Assembly: GCA_000012145.1 (NCBI GenBank)
Contig: CP000053.1
Location: forward strand, 1,054,001 to 1,118,000
Direction of reading: 5' to 3'
Source of the DNA: Rickettsia felis URRWXCal2
GTDB lineage: Bacteria; Pseudomonadota; Alphaproteobacteria; Rickettsiales; Rickettsiaceae
Length of the DNA: 64,000 nucleotides
Positions within the stretch are counted from its first letter, which is position 1. Every line of letters begins with the position of its first letter. The notes under the pieces were generated by a model. The model saw only the letters and a program-made list of their open reading frames with translations. It was not told where the DNA came from and searched no databases. Position numbers and translations under genes: made by a program. Positions 9,295-18,079 of this stretch are shown here, one piece after another.

Positions 9295-9329
9295 AATTAT
9301 TGTGATATAATTTGTATTTTGTCATCCCC

Positions 9330-9480
9330 GTCATTGCGAGGAAATTACAAAGTAATTGACGAAGCAATCCAGTAAAAAATGCTAATATTTAGCATTTTTT
9401 TATTAGTTTTTCTGGATTGCCACGTCGCTTTGCTCCTCGCAATGACGAACGACGCAGGCAGTACTCACTTGCAATGACGG
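9330..9480. repeat. Family A palindrome in the lepA-prfB divergent gap
   Basis: GTCATTGCGAGGAAATTAC (9330) to CTCGCAATGACG (9447), with an extra right-arm copy (TTGCAATGACGG) ending at 9480. The centre AAAAAATGCTAA/TTAGCATTTTTT forms a second hairpin. It occupies most of the shared upstream region of both genes. Confidence 0.8.
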
Positions 9481-9532
9481 CTACAATCACGATAATATAT
9501 AACAAAATAAAAATATATAACAGGAAAAAATA

Positions 9533-10640
9533 ATGAGAGCCGAAATAGAAAATTACGTAAAAAAAATTGAGCAGTCTTTAGAACTACTTTGGAGGTCACT
9601 TTGACGTTGAATCATCAACTGAAAGATTGAACGAGTTAGAAGAATTAACATCCGATCCAAGTTTATGGAACGATCAGGCTAACGCACAAACATTACTGCG
9701 AGAAAAAAGTAATCTAGAAGAAAAACTAAATGCTTTTAATAAGCTCAAATCCAATTTAAAAGATACTTTAGAACTTGAAGAAATGGCTGAAGCCGAAAAT
9801 GATTTAGAAACACTTTCACAAATTGAACAGGACTTAAAAAATTTAAGTGTCATTGCTGCCAAATTTGAAACCGAATGCTTATTTTCAGGTGAAGCAGACG
9901 GTAATAATTGCTTTTTAGAGATTAATGCCGGAGCAGGCGGAACTGAAAGCCATGACTGGGTATCTATCATGATGCGTATGTATTTGCGTTTTGCCGAGAG
10001 GCTCGGCTTTAAAACCGAAATAATCAATATGATTAACGGAGAAGAAGCAGGCATTAAATCATGCACGATTAGGATAATAGGCAAGCGAGCTTATGGCTGG
10101 TTTAAGACCGAAGCGGGTGTTCACAGATTAGTGCGTATTTCCCCGTTTAATGCTGCAGGAAAAAGAATGACTAGCTTTGCAAGTAGCTGGGTATACCCCG
10201 AAATTGACGATAATATAGCAATTACTATCGAGGATAAAGATTTAAGAATCGATACTTTTAGAGCATCGGGAGCAGGCGGGCAGCACGTTAATACTACCGA
10301 TTCTGCCGTACGTATCACTCATATACCGACAAATACGGTGACACAATGCCAAAGCGATAGATCACAGCATAAAAATAAGGCTCAAGCTATGAAGATGCTT
10401 CAAGCAAAACTCTATGAGCTTGAAATGCAGAAACGCACAGACAGCGTTAACGAGCAGAATGCCGCCAAAACCGATAATAGCTGGGGACATCAAATTAGGT
10501 CATATGTTTTACAGCCTTATCAGATGGTAAAAGATTTACGTACCGATTATGAAACTTCTGATACTAAAGGCGTACTTGACGGCGACCTTGAGGACTTTGT
10601 CTCAGCAAGTTTAGCTATGAATGCGGGTGGTAGGAGGTAG
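9533..10640 (+). CDS. prfB: Peptide chain release factor 2 (programmed +1 frameshift)
   Basis: Class I release factor reading UGA/UAA. A first short frame begins at ATG 9533 (AGGA at 9522-9525) and stops at the in-frame TGA 9602-9604; the rest continues in +1 from GAC 9603 to 10640. The join gives about 369 residues, full RF2 length. Motifs: [25 protein letters not shown] and the catalytic GGQ loop ([19 protein letters not shown]). An ORF finder reports only the second frame from 9627. The downstream nuclease gene starts 10 bases after the stop, with AGGAGG inside the prfB end. Confidence 0.97.
9591..9605 (+). promoter_or_regulatory. prfB autoregulatory +1 frameshift site
   Basis: The sequence GGAGGTCACTTTGAC holds an internal Shine-Dalgarno-like GGAGG, then CTT TGA C. 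This matches the conserved RF2 arrangement in which low RF2 lets the ribosome slip from CUU to UUU past the UGA. The spacing between the SD-like element and CTT (3 bases) is standard. Confidence 0.95.
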
Positions 10641-10649
10641 TTAAAATCA

Positions 10650-11666
10650 ATGAGCAATATTTCAATTAATGAATCATATACTAACTTAATTAAAAATTTA
10701 AAACAAGAAATCAGTAAGGCTCGTGTTAGAGCCCATTTAGCAGTTAATAAAGAATTGATAGTTCTCTATTGGAATATAGGAAAACTAATTTTAGAACGTC
10801 AGAATAAAGAGAAATGGGGATCAAAAGTTATTCAAAATATTTCTAATGATTTGCGTAAAGAATTTCCTGGAATGAAAGGATTATCATATCAAAATATTTC
10901 TTATATGAGGCAATTTGCTGAAGAATATAACGATGAACAAATTCTCCAACAGCCTGTTGGAGAAATTCCTTGGGGGCATAATATTGTTATTTTTTCAAAA
11001 CTAAAAAATATAAATCAGAGAATTTGGTATGCACAACAAACCATCGAAAATGGTTGGTCCAGAAATGTATTATCCTTGCAAATTAAAAGTAATTTATATG
11101 AAAGATCAGCAAAAGGTATAAATAATTTTTCTAATACTTTACCTGAATTACAGTCTGATTTAGCAAGATCGATTATAAAAGACCCGTATAACTTAGAATT
11201 TTTAGATATTCAAGGTAAAATAATAGAACGAGATTTAGAAAATAAATTGATAGATAATATTAAAAACTTTTTATTAGAGTTAGGGCAAGGTTTTGCATTC
11301 GTCGGCAATCAGTATCATATAGAACTTGAGAGAGAAGATTATTATTTGGATTTAGTTTTTTATCACATAAAACTCAAATGTTATGTTGTTATTGAATTAA
11401 AAATCGGTAAATTTAAGCCGGAATATGCCGGTAAACTAAATTTTTATCTTAATCTAATGGATCGCAAAATTAAAGATAATTCGGATAATCCTACAATTGG
11501 GTTAATTTTGTGCGAAGAAAAACAAGGTATTACTGTAGAATACGCTATAGAAGGCATCCAAAAACCAATAGGAGTATCACAATTTAAGCTTACAGAAACA
11601 TTACCTAAAAAACTTGAAAAATTCCTACCTACCCCTCAAGAGCTAGCAAAGCTAAAAAGCGAATAA
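10650..11666 (+). CDS. YhcG-type PD-(D/E)XK nuclease family protein (DUF1016)
   Basis: 338 residues with both halves of the DUF1016 family. The N-terminal domain has LYWNIGKLI, IPWGHNIVIFSKLKN and WYAQQTIENGWSRNVL. The C-terminal PD-(D/E)XK nuclease core has FVGNQYHIELEREDYYLDLVFYH followed by VVIELKIGKFKPEYAGKLNFYL (Asp then Glu-x-Lys). Some relatives sit in restriction-modification or defence loci; none is visible here. It starts 10 bases after prfB and probably shares its transcript. No frame breaks, so it may be functional, in contrast to the broken Rpn nuclease at 49.3-50.1 kb. Confidence 0.85.
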   Translation: MSNISINESYTNLIKNLKQEISKARVRAHLAVNKELIVLYWNIGKLILERQNKEKWGSKVIQNISNDLRKEFPGMKGLSYQNISYMRQFAEEYNDEQILQQPVGEIPWGHNIVIFSKLKNINQRIWYAQQTIENGWSRNVLSLQIKSNLYERSAKGINNFSNTLPELQSDLARSIIKDPYNLEFLDIQGKIIERDLENKLIDNIKNFLLELGQGFAFVGNQYHIELEREDYYLDLVFYHIKLKCYVVIELKIGKFKPEYAGKLNFYLNLMDRKIKDNSDNPTIGLILCEEKQGITVEYAIEGIQKPIGVSQFKLTETLPKKLEKFLPTPQELAKLKSE

Positions 11667-11751
11667 GTTACTAAAAGTTATTTTTCTTGATATTATAATC
11701 AAGACGTGATATGACACCTTCATATTTCAACCTAATTATTTTTATCACAAT

Positions 11752-12597
11752 ATGAAAAATTGCAAAAATTTTAACGTAGCTATTTCTATAATTATTATAG
11801 GAATAGTCTCAGTTCTAGGGTTTCAAAATTATCAAAAATATTCTCAAGATAAACATTTTGAGCAAATAATACTTGATCTAAATAATCTAGAGTTTGATCC
11901 TGCTAATGAAAAAATCTGCAAGAATTTTATCTCTGAAATACAAAATATTTATACAACCGAAAATCTTGAAATAGATAAGAATATAAAATATGTGTGGGTT
12001 TTATCCGCAAGGCATTCTTATACAAAAATACCGATTAATTCTGATGCTCAAAATATAGGAGCTGCAGATAAAGAAGACGGTTATAATAGAATGAGACTTG
12101 GGATCGAAATAGCAAGAGAAGTGGCAGCTAAAAAACTTGATAAGCAAATATCTACCCTAACATCTGAAGAACTGAAAAAATACGAACCGATAATTTTGTT
12201 TAATGGCGGAGCTTATGATAATAGCTTACTAAAAGAAGCCCTTGATAAAAATATTATTACCGATTATCCAAAAGAAAATTTTTATATTTTTACATTACCT
12301 GAAGGACAGGTTAATACAGGCGGACAATTTAAAACTTTATATAAAGAACATGAACACGGTAATATCGACTTAAGTAACGCCGAAATTGCAATTGTTACTC
12401 ATGCTTATCATTTTCCTCGTGTTAATAGATATTTTGATAACAAACCGAATTTTGACTTTTTCTTCACTCATAACACTAAACCTATGATTTTCTTAGTCGA
12501 TCGAAAATTTGAAGCCTCAGGAGTAGATAATGAACTAAAACAGGAGCTAATAAAATTACCTAGCTATATAGAAAAAGGCTTTATTTCAAGGAAATAA
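11752..12597 (+). CDS. Membrane-anchored DUF218/YdcF-like protein
   Basis: 281 residues with one N-terminal transmembrane anchor (about residues 8-24), then a DUF218-like domain: YVWVLSARHS, EDGYNRMRLGIEIAREV, PIILFNGGAYDN, NTGGQFKTL and AIVTHAYHFPRVNRYF. These align with the conserved pattern of the ElyC/SanA/YdcF group, which acts in envelope metabolism or has unknown function. The exact substrate cannot be read. Convergent with the small heat-shock genes. Confidence 0.65.
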   Translation: MKNCKNFNVAISIIIIGIVSVLGFQNYQKYSQDKHFEQIILDLNNLEFDPANEKICKNFISEIQNIYTTENLEIDKNIKYVWVLSARHSYTKIPINSDAQNIGAADKEDGYNRMRLGIEIAREVAAKKLDKQISTLTSEELKKYEPIILFNGGAYDNSLLKEALDKNIITDYPKENFYIFTLPEGQVNTGGQFKTLYKEHEHGNIDLSNAEIAIVTHAYHFPRVNRYFDNKPNFDFFFTHNTKPMIFLVDRKFEASGVDNELKQELIKLPSYIEKGFISRK

Positions 12598-12641
12598 AAT
12601 GATCAATCCTGTTTTAACCGTTATTTTTTCTTACTTTATTC

Positions 12642-12671
12642 AATAATGGATAAGGGAACTTATCCATCATT
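12642..12671. terminator. Hairpin between convergent genes
   Basis: ATGGATAAG-GGAA-CTTATCCAT forms a 9-bp stem with a GGAA loop, placed between the DUF218 gene (+) and the heat-shock gene (-), so it can serve as a bidirectional terminator. No long T-run is seen on either strand. Confidence 0.5.
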
Positions 12672-12681
12672 GTAATTAATT

Positions 12682-13146
12682 TTAGCCTTTCACTTCTATT
12701 TTTCTAGTTTTACCTTGTTCTTTTTTCGGTATGGTTATATGTAATATACCGTTTTCAAAACGTGCATTTATAGCATCATCATTAATATTGGCAGGCAAGC
12801 TTATTGAACGTTGGAAAGAACCGTAATATCGCTCACGCATATGATAATTTTTATTCTTTTCCTCGGATTTTTCTTCCTTTTGCCCTTTAATGGTCAGAAT
12901 ATGATTATCTATATTTATATCTATATCTTTTTGATTTATGCCCGGTAATTCTACCTCTAAACTATATCCTGAATCAGTTTCGGATATATCGGTTCTTGGT
13001 ATTAGATTTTTTTCGGTAGATGAAGAATACGGAAAAGTATAAAATTCATTAAAGAAATCATCAAATATATTATCTAAGTGGTTACGTCTCATTAGGTCAT
13101 TACTTACTTCTGATTTATTTCTTATGCGTGGTAAATTAAATGCCAT
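12682..13146 (-). CDS. Small heat-shock protein, Hsp20/alpha-crystallin family
   Basis: ATP-independent holdase chaperone. 154 residues: a variable N-terminus (LDNIFDDFFNEFYTFPYSS), then the alpha-crystallin domain with YSLEVELPGINQKDIDINID, HILTIKGQKEEK, YYGSFQRSISLPANI and the closing ARFENGILHITIPK. An excellent AAGGAGGT precedes the ATG. It lies 31 bases downstream of a second Hsp20 gene on the same strand, so the two are probably one heat-inducible transcript. Confidence 0.92.
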   Translation of the reverse strand: MAFNLPRIRNKSEVSNDLMRRNHLDNIFDDFFNEFYTFPYSSSTEKNLIPRTDISETDSGYSLEVELPGINQKDIDINIDNHILTIKGQKEEKSEEKNKNYHMRERYYGSFQRSISLPANINDDAINARFENGILHITIPKKEQGKTRKIEVKG

Positions 13147-13177
13147 AATACCTCCTTATATAATTTTTGGTTAAAAT

Positions 13178-13618
13178 TTAATTAATTGTTATCTCTCTTG
13201 CGTCTTGCTCTTTAATCTCAATGCGAGGTAGAATAATAGTAAGTATTCCATTCTTAAGGCTTGAAGAGATATTTGCCTGGTCTACATCTTCATATAATGA
13301 TATTACATAATTAAAATTTTTATTCATATAATTATCTGAATCATCAGCTTTATTTTTTTCTTCTATATTCCTTGTAATAAATAATTTATTGCCGTTCACT
13401 TTAATCTTAATTTGACTTTTATCAAAGCCAGGTACTTCCATTATAATAATATACTGCTTATCTTTAGTAATAAAATTACTTTTTATGCTATTAGACTCAT
13501 AAAGCGGCAATCTATTTTTAAATAAATTATCAATATTTGTAATTTGATTATCTATTAAATCTGCTACTTGACGCAAAGGCGTCGCATGACCGGTGTCATA
13601 ATTATTATGCCATTGCAA
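13178..13618 (-). CDS. Second small heat-shock protein, N-terminus probably frameshifted
   Basis: Alpha-crystallin domain protein (YIIIMEVPGFDKSQIKIKVN, KLFITRNIEEK, SLKNGILTIILPRIE). The frame begins at a TTG (13618) with no ribosome site. Upstream, ATG at 13679 has a good AAGG site and encodes a convincing signal peptide (MLKSAKLYIPSIAAIILSS then NIAMA) that stops at 13605, overlapping the heat-shock frame out of phase. I infer that the ancestral gene encoded an exported or membrane-tethered form and that a small indel near 13608-13618 has broken it. Whether a shorter product is still made is unclear. Confidence 0.7.
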   Translation of the reverse strand: MQWHNNYDTGHATPLRQVADLIDNQITNIDNLFKNRLPLYESNSIKSNFITKDKQYIIIMEVPGFDKSQIKIKVNGNKLFITRNIEEKNKADDSDNYMNKNFNYVISLYEDVDQANISSSLKNGILTIILPRIEIKEQDAREITIN

Positions 13619-13679
13619 TATTACTAGATAAAATAATAGCTGCTATAGACGGAATATATAATTTTGCACTCTTTAACAT
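13605..13679 (-). CDS. Out-of-frame signal-peptide leader of the second Hsp20 gene
   Basis: 24 codons, TAAAGGTAATTTT before the ATG, a basic start, a hydrophobic core and an AMA cleavage site, followed by two TAA stops. It overlaps the start of the downstream Hsp20 frame in a different phase. It is best read as the detached 5' end of that gene. A translated leader coupled to the heat-shock frame is a less likely alternative. Confidence 0.55.
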   Translation of the reverse strand: MLKSAKLYIPSIAAIILSSNIAMA

Positions 13680-13739
13680 AAAATTACCTTTACATTTATT
13701 GCTTATATATTTAAATATATAAAATTATCTACTCAAAAT

Positions 13740-14192
13740 TCAAGTCTTACATTTCCATAATTTGCTGAAAGTACGCTGCCCAAAATAAAAGCTAATAATC
13801 CCTGCAAAAATAGTTTGGTCTTCAATACTCCATAATATATCTAGATACTCCACTAGCAGAGCAGAGCTTTTTAACGATTTATATTGAACATATTTAACAC
13901 CTCCATACATTGCAAAGAAGCTATAAGCAAGTACCGGTCTTACCGAACCGTTTAAAGCATCAACCCAACTAACACCTGATTTATATGTTGAATAAAGCGA
14001 ATATTGCTCCGCCATTTCTTGTGATATGGTAAGCTCTGTAAAAGTCTTGGATTGATTGAGTTTGTTATTAGCAATTTGACGGTCTAAAATATTTATCTCG
14101 TGTTTTTTGTCGTTAATATCTTTGTATATTTTTAAAATTTCAGGAATGATAGAACTAATAAAGCCTGTAATCGCTGCAAATAAAGTAATCAT
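13740..14192 (-). CDS. Holin-like membrane protein (3-TM, phage/GTA type)
   Basis: 150 residues with a hydrophobic N-terminus (MITLFAAITGFISSIIPEIL), a charged helical middle (KKHEINILDRQIANNK) and two further hydrophobic segments. The pattern NGSVRPVLAYSFFAMY followed near the end by IISFYFGQRTFSKLW resembles the 3-TM holin family tied to gene-transfer-agent release in alphaproteobacteria. No GTA capsid or tail genes lie nearby, so it would be an isolated remnant. The family call is from memory of the motif pattern. Confidence 0.5.
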   Translation of the reverse strand: MITLFAAITGFISSIIPEILKIYKDINDKKHEINILDRQIANNKLNQSKTFTELTISQEMAEQYSLYSTYKSGVSWVDALNGSVRPVLAYSFFAMYGGVKYVQYKSLKSSALLVEYLDILWSIEDQTIFAGIISFYFGQRTFSKLWKCKT

Positions 14193-14266
14193 AAATACCT
14201 ATCTATATAATTTAGGATAAGTATAGCAAAGATAAGTCATCATACTAAGAGAGAGATATGGTAATC

Positions 14267-14405
14267 GTCATTGCGAGCGACTGCAAGGAGCGTGGCAATC
14301 TCAGGACTTTGGCATGAGATTGCTTCGTCAAAACTTAACAGTTTCTTCTCGCAATGACGAGAAAATTGAGCCATGCGACAATGCCTACGACTGCTCGCAA
14401 TGACG
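14267..14405. repeat. Family A palindrome before petC 3' end
   Basis: GTCATTGCGAGCGACTGCAAGG (14267) to CTCGCAATGACG (about 14405), with an additional internal arm copy (CTCGCAATGACG near 14348) followed by a partial unit end (GAGCCATGCGACAATGCC). Confidence 0.75.
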
Positions 14406-14414
14406 ATTTTTGAA

Positions 14415-15170
14415 CTACTTTAAATTAGACCAAATGCGGTTTTTTGCAATATAGAAAAAGATAGTAAACACTACCAAAAACATCATAACTTTAAGACCCA
14501 TAGATTTACGATGTTCCATTTCTGGCTCAGCTGCCCATTGTAGGAATACCGCAACATCATGCGACATCTGCTCTACGCTTACGTTAGTACCGTCCATATA
14601 GGTTACCTGCCCGTCTGTAAGCGGCGGCGGCATTGCTATTTGCTCACCTGGGAAATACGGATTATAATGAGCCCCTTGCATCAACTTAAAATCTGCCGGC
14701 GGTTCGGTATAGCCGGTAAGCAGCGAATATATATAATTAGCCCCGTCATGCCGTGCTTTTATTATTAAAGATAAATCAGGAGGGTGTGCTCCGTTATTAG
14801 CCGCTCTTGCTGCTTGTTCATTAGGGTAAGGAGATACAAAACGATCGGATGGAAGAGCGGGACGGTCAAACATCTCACCGTCATCATTTGGTCCATCTTT
14901 TATCGTATAGCCCTTGGCAATCTCTTTTATCTCATCATCCGAAAAGCCTATATCTTTAAGATTACGGTAATATAAATTATTTAAGCCGTGGCAAACGCTA
15001 CAAACTTCTTTATAAACCTGAAAACCTCTTTGTGCTGCTTCACGATTAACTGTGCCAAATACGCCGTCAAACGACCATTTCATCTTTTTTGGATGTAATG
15101 CTTCTTCACCTGCTAAGCATACGCTAGAAGTTATTAATATGATGATAGAGATAATTAGTTTTGTTTTCAT
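14415..15170 (-). CDS. petC: Cytochrome c1 of the bc1 complex
   Basis: Membrane-anchored c-type cytochrome that passes electrons from the Rieske protein to soluble or CycM-type cytochrome c. 251 residues: signal peptide (MKTKLIISIIILITSSVCLA), heme-binding CSVCH at about residue 57, axial-Met region (PGEQIAMPPPL) and a C-terminal transmembrane anchor. It is the last gene of the petA-petB-petC set but is separated from petB by about 0.6 kb holding a GIY-YIG gene and two palindromes. Confidence 0.95.
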   Translation of the reverse strand: MKTKLIISIIILITSSVCLAGEEALHPKKMKWSFDGVFGTVNREAAQRGFQVYKEVCSVCHGLNNLYYRNLKDIGFSDDEIKEIAKGYTIKDGPNDDGEMFDRPALPSDRFVSPYPNEQAARAANNGAHPPDLSLIIKARHDGANYIYSLLTGYTEPPADFKLMQGAHYNPYFPGEQIAMPPPLTDGQVTYMDGTNVSVEQMSHDVAVFLQWAAEPEMEHRKSMGLKVMMFLVVFTIFFYIAKNRIWSNLK

Positions 15171-15182
15171 AAAATTTTTGAG

Positions 15183-15300
15183 TCGTCATTGCGTCATTGC
15201 GAGGAAAATTACGTAGTAATTTGACGAAGCAATCTCAGGAGTTTATCGTTATTTTATAAGATTGTCGTGTTGAGATTTTGTCTTTCCTTGCAATGATATT
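15183..15300. repeat. Family A palindrome between petC and the GIY-YIG gene
   Basis: GTCATTGCGTCATTGCGAGG to CCTTGCAATGAT; the left arm start is duplicated (GTCATTGC twice in tandem). It occupies the whole gap upstream of petC. Confidence 0.75.
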
Positions 15301-15304
15301 TTTA

Positions 15305-15595
15305 TTACAGAATAATTTCGCTATATAAATCATCCCAATTTATATTTGTTTGTTCTATTAGTTTAATTTTTTTGTCTCTTGAGCCGGCTTTAATTTGTTT
15401 TTCTCTATTTATTGCTGAATTCATAGTTTGATGAATTTCATAAAATACTAAAATTTTGCAATTATACTTTTTACTAAACCCCTTAATTGTATAATTTTTG
15501 TGTTCGTATATTCTTTTTATTAAATTAGAAGTAACACCAGTATAGAGTATACCATTTTTCTTGTTTGTTACTATATATACTATTGGTTGCTTCAT
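15305..15595 (-). CDS. GIY-YIG nuclease-domain protein
   Basis: 96 residues forming a single GIY-YIG domain: VYIVTNKKNGILYTGVTSNL (the two Tyr), RIYEHKN, the Glu-Arg region around INREKQIKAGSRDKKIKLIE. This matches the small YhbQ/YazA-like putative endonucleases. Start chosen at 15595; the longer frame to 15778 adds 62 residues that are a translation of the adjacent family A palindrome. The gene sits between petB and petC, bracketed by palindromes on both sides, suggesting it was inserted or that repeats marked the site. Confidence 0.8.
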   Translation of the reverse strand: MKQPIVYIVTNKKNGILYTGVTSNLIKRIYEHKNYTIKGFSKKYNCKILVFYEIHQTMNSAINREKQIKAGSRDKKIKLIEQTNINWDDLYSEIIL

Positions 15596-15620
15596 AAGTT
15601 TGTATAATACAAAAAAAAAT

Positions 15621-15784
15621 GTCATTGCGAGCAAACTCAAGCAGAGCGTGGCAACCTCATGAAGCAATAACAAACTCCTGAGATTGCTTCGTCGAATTAC
15701 TTTGTAATTCTTCTCGCAATGACGGTTCGGGCATCCCACAGTCAATGCCTGCTCGCAATGACGACTTCGGTACTGCAATGACAG
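15621..15784. repeat. Family A palindrome between the GIY-YIG gene and petB
   Basis: GTCATTGCGAGCAAACTC (15621) to CTCGCAATGACGG (about 15724), then a second right-arm copy after a partial unit (CATCCCACAGTCAATGCCTGCTCGCAATGACG). Confidence 0.75.
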
Positions 15785-15786
15785 TA

Positions 15787-16983
15787 TTATAACTCCTCCG
15801 GTAGCGGTAACGGCTTTTCATATTTACCGATCAGCGGCAGAGCTACTAAGAAATGAAAAAAGTAATAACAAGCAGCAAAGCGGCTAATTGTAATATACGG
15901 CCCTTCTGCCGGTTGCCCGCCTAAATAACCAAGCAATAAACAATCTGTCATAAATATCCAAAAAGCAATTCGGTATATCGGTCTATAATTGGCACTTCTA
16001 ACTTTTGAAGTATCAAGCCAAGGTAGTAAGAATAACACGAATATACTTCCGAACATTAATAACACTCCACCGAGCTTAGACGGTACGGCTCTAAGGATTG
16101 CATAAAACGGTAGAAAATACCATTCAGGTACGATATGAGCAGGCGTAACTAAAGGATTTGCCGGAACGTAATTATCGGGATGTCCTAAATAATTAGGTTC
16201 GTAAAAAATAAAATAGGCAAATATTATGAAATAAACTCCGAAACCGACAAAATCCTTTACGGTATAATAAGGGTGGAAAGGAATAGTATCTTTAGGACTT
16301 TTAACGTCGATACCTTTCGGATTATTTGAACCATGTTGATGTAAGGCTACTAAATGCAGCATCACAAGAGCAACAATAATAAACGGCAATAAATAATGCA
16401 GTGAAAAGAATCTATTTAATGTCGGGTTATCAACGGAAAAACCACCCCAAAGCCAAGTAACTATGGATTCTCCTATTAGCGGAATAGCCGAGAATAAATT
16501 AGTAATTACCGTAGCACCCCAGTAGCTCATCTGCCCCCAAGGAAGCACATAACCCATAAAGGCAGTAGCCATCATAGTTAGAAAAATGATAATACCGATA
16601 TGCCAAAGCAGTTCTCTCGGTGCTTTATAAGAGCCGTAATACAAACCTCTTGCTATGTGTAAGTATACGGCAGCAAAAAACATCGATGCACCTACCGCAT
16701 GAGTATAACGCAGCAACCAACCGTAATTAACGTTACGCATGATTCTCTCAACACTATCGAAAGCATGATCAACATGCGGAGTATAGTGCATAGCAAGTAT
16801 CACACCGGTGATTATCTGAATCACCAACGCAATACCGGCAATAGAGCCCAAATTCCACAAATAGCTAAGATTTTTTGGAGTTTGATAATGACTAAAATGC
16901 TTTAGGAACGAAAAAATAGGTAAGCGATAATCTATCCATTCTATAATAGCATTGGGCTTTTTAGGGGTAATATCTTCATTCAT
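15787..16983 (-). CDS. petB: Cytochrome b of the bc1 complex
   Basis: Quinol-oxidising integral membrane subunit. 398 residues with eight hydrophobic segments; heme-ligating His pairs ([15 protein letters not shown] and [18 protein letters not shown]) and the Qo-site [13 protein letters not shown] are all present. It follows petA by 6 bases. Confidence 0.97.
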
Positions 16984-16989
16984 AAATAA

Positions 16990-17523
16990 CTACCCGATTC
17001 TAATTTTTTTGTCGCTAATAAAGGTATAAGGCGGCACTGCTAAATTTAAAGGAGCAGGACCTCTTCTAACCCTACCTGAAGAATCATATTGTGAACCATG
17101 ACACGGACAGAACCATCCATCATACTCACCTTGATTAGCAAGCGGCACACAACCTAAATGAGTACAAATCCCGATTGTCACAAGCCAGTTATCATGCCCT
17201 GCTTTCACACGTGCTTCATCAGTCTCAGGATCAATAAGCTCCGACATCTTTACGGCTCTTGCTTCAGCTATTTTATCAGGAGTACGGTTTGTGATAAAAA
17301 CCGGTTTACCTTGCCATTTAACCGTAACTGTTTGCCCTACCGCAATATTTGATAGATCAACCTCAATTGATGATAAAGCAAGCACGTCTGCGGAAGGGTT
17401 TAAGGAATCAACGAGAGGCCAAAGCGTACACACAGCCCCGACCGCTGCAACACTACTAGCCGTTAGAACCATAAAATCACGACGTGTAGTTTGTTTGTTT
17501 TTATTATCTTCAGTATCCGACAT
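16990..17523 (-). CDS. petA: Rieske iron-sulfur subunit of the bc1 complex
   Basis: 177 residues: twin-Arg signal-anchor ([19 protein letters not shown]) and the two cluster-binding boxes CTHLGC and CPCHGS, followed by the proline loop region ([11 protein letters not shown]). First of the petABC genes and preceded by a small rickettsial membrane protein gene 21 bases upstream. Confidence 0.97.
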   Translation of the reverse strand: MSDTEDNKNKQTTRRDFMVLTASSVAAVGAVCTLWPLVDSLNPSADVLALSSIEVDLSNIAVGQTVTVKWQGKPVFITNRTPDKIAEARAVKMSELIDPETDEARVKAGHDNWLVTIGICTHLGCVPLANQGEYDGWFCPCHGSQYDSSGRVRRGPAPLNLAVPPYTFISDKKIRIG

Positions 17524-17544
17524 ATAATATTAAAGTGACATAAA

Positions 17545-18003
17545 TTAACGATTATTATTACTACCGCTTTGGGTATTATTAAGATTATTTGGATTTTCTA
17601 GTTCTTCATAAGGGTTTATTATAGGAGGTTCAGCGTCTGCAGCACTATCTGCTTGTTTTGGCGTAAGCTTATTTATTTCATCTTCTAACACTTTTGCTCC
17701 TGTTCCTTCTTCATGCTTATATTCTCCGGGATTACTTAAGCAATTCCAAAAACTAACTAAATGATTCCAATTAGGACCGAGTTTTGTAGTACAATTTTGA
17801 GCAACTGCTTTAGTTGTATCTAATATCTCGACTGTAGTTTCAGTAAAATAATCTATAAACCCAATTTTTTTTAAGCCCAATACTGTATAATATAAAGTAA
17901 TCAAGGAAGCAACTGCTATAATTAAATACCATTTAGTGATAATAGACCACAGAAAAAATCCCATAGGATTTGCTGCAATTAACCTTCGTAAAGCCTGCCA
18001 CAT
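17545..18003 (-). CDS. Membrane protein of unknown function upstream of petA
   Basis: 152 residues with one strong transmembrane segment (about residues 26-46), followed by a periplasmic or cytoplasmic stretch with three Cys, and a low-complexity Pro/Asn-rich tail (ENPNNLNNTQSGSNNNR). I recognise no enzymatic motif. Tight spacing to petA suggests cotranscription with the bc1 genes; a role in the bc1 complex is inference only. Confidence 0.6.
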   Translation of the reverse strand: MWQALRRLIAANPMGFFLWSIITKWYLIIAVASLITLYYTVLGLKKIGFIDYFTETTVEILDTTKAVAQNCTTKLGPNWNHLVSFWNCLSNPGEYKHEEGTGAKVLEDEINKLTPKQADSAADAEPPIINPYEELENPNNLNNTQSGSNNNR

Positions 18004-18079
18004 ATATTTTTCTCAAAAAAATTTATTAATAATATTCATCTTTATTTTATATCACTACATTAGTAAAAATAAAGCAAAA

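Noticed and set aside
15596-15778. 62-residue N-terminal extension of the GIY-YIG gene
   Set aside because: It is translated family A palindrome; the domain itself begins at the internal Met at 15595.
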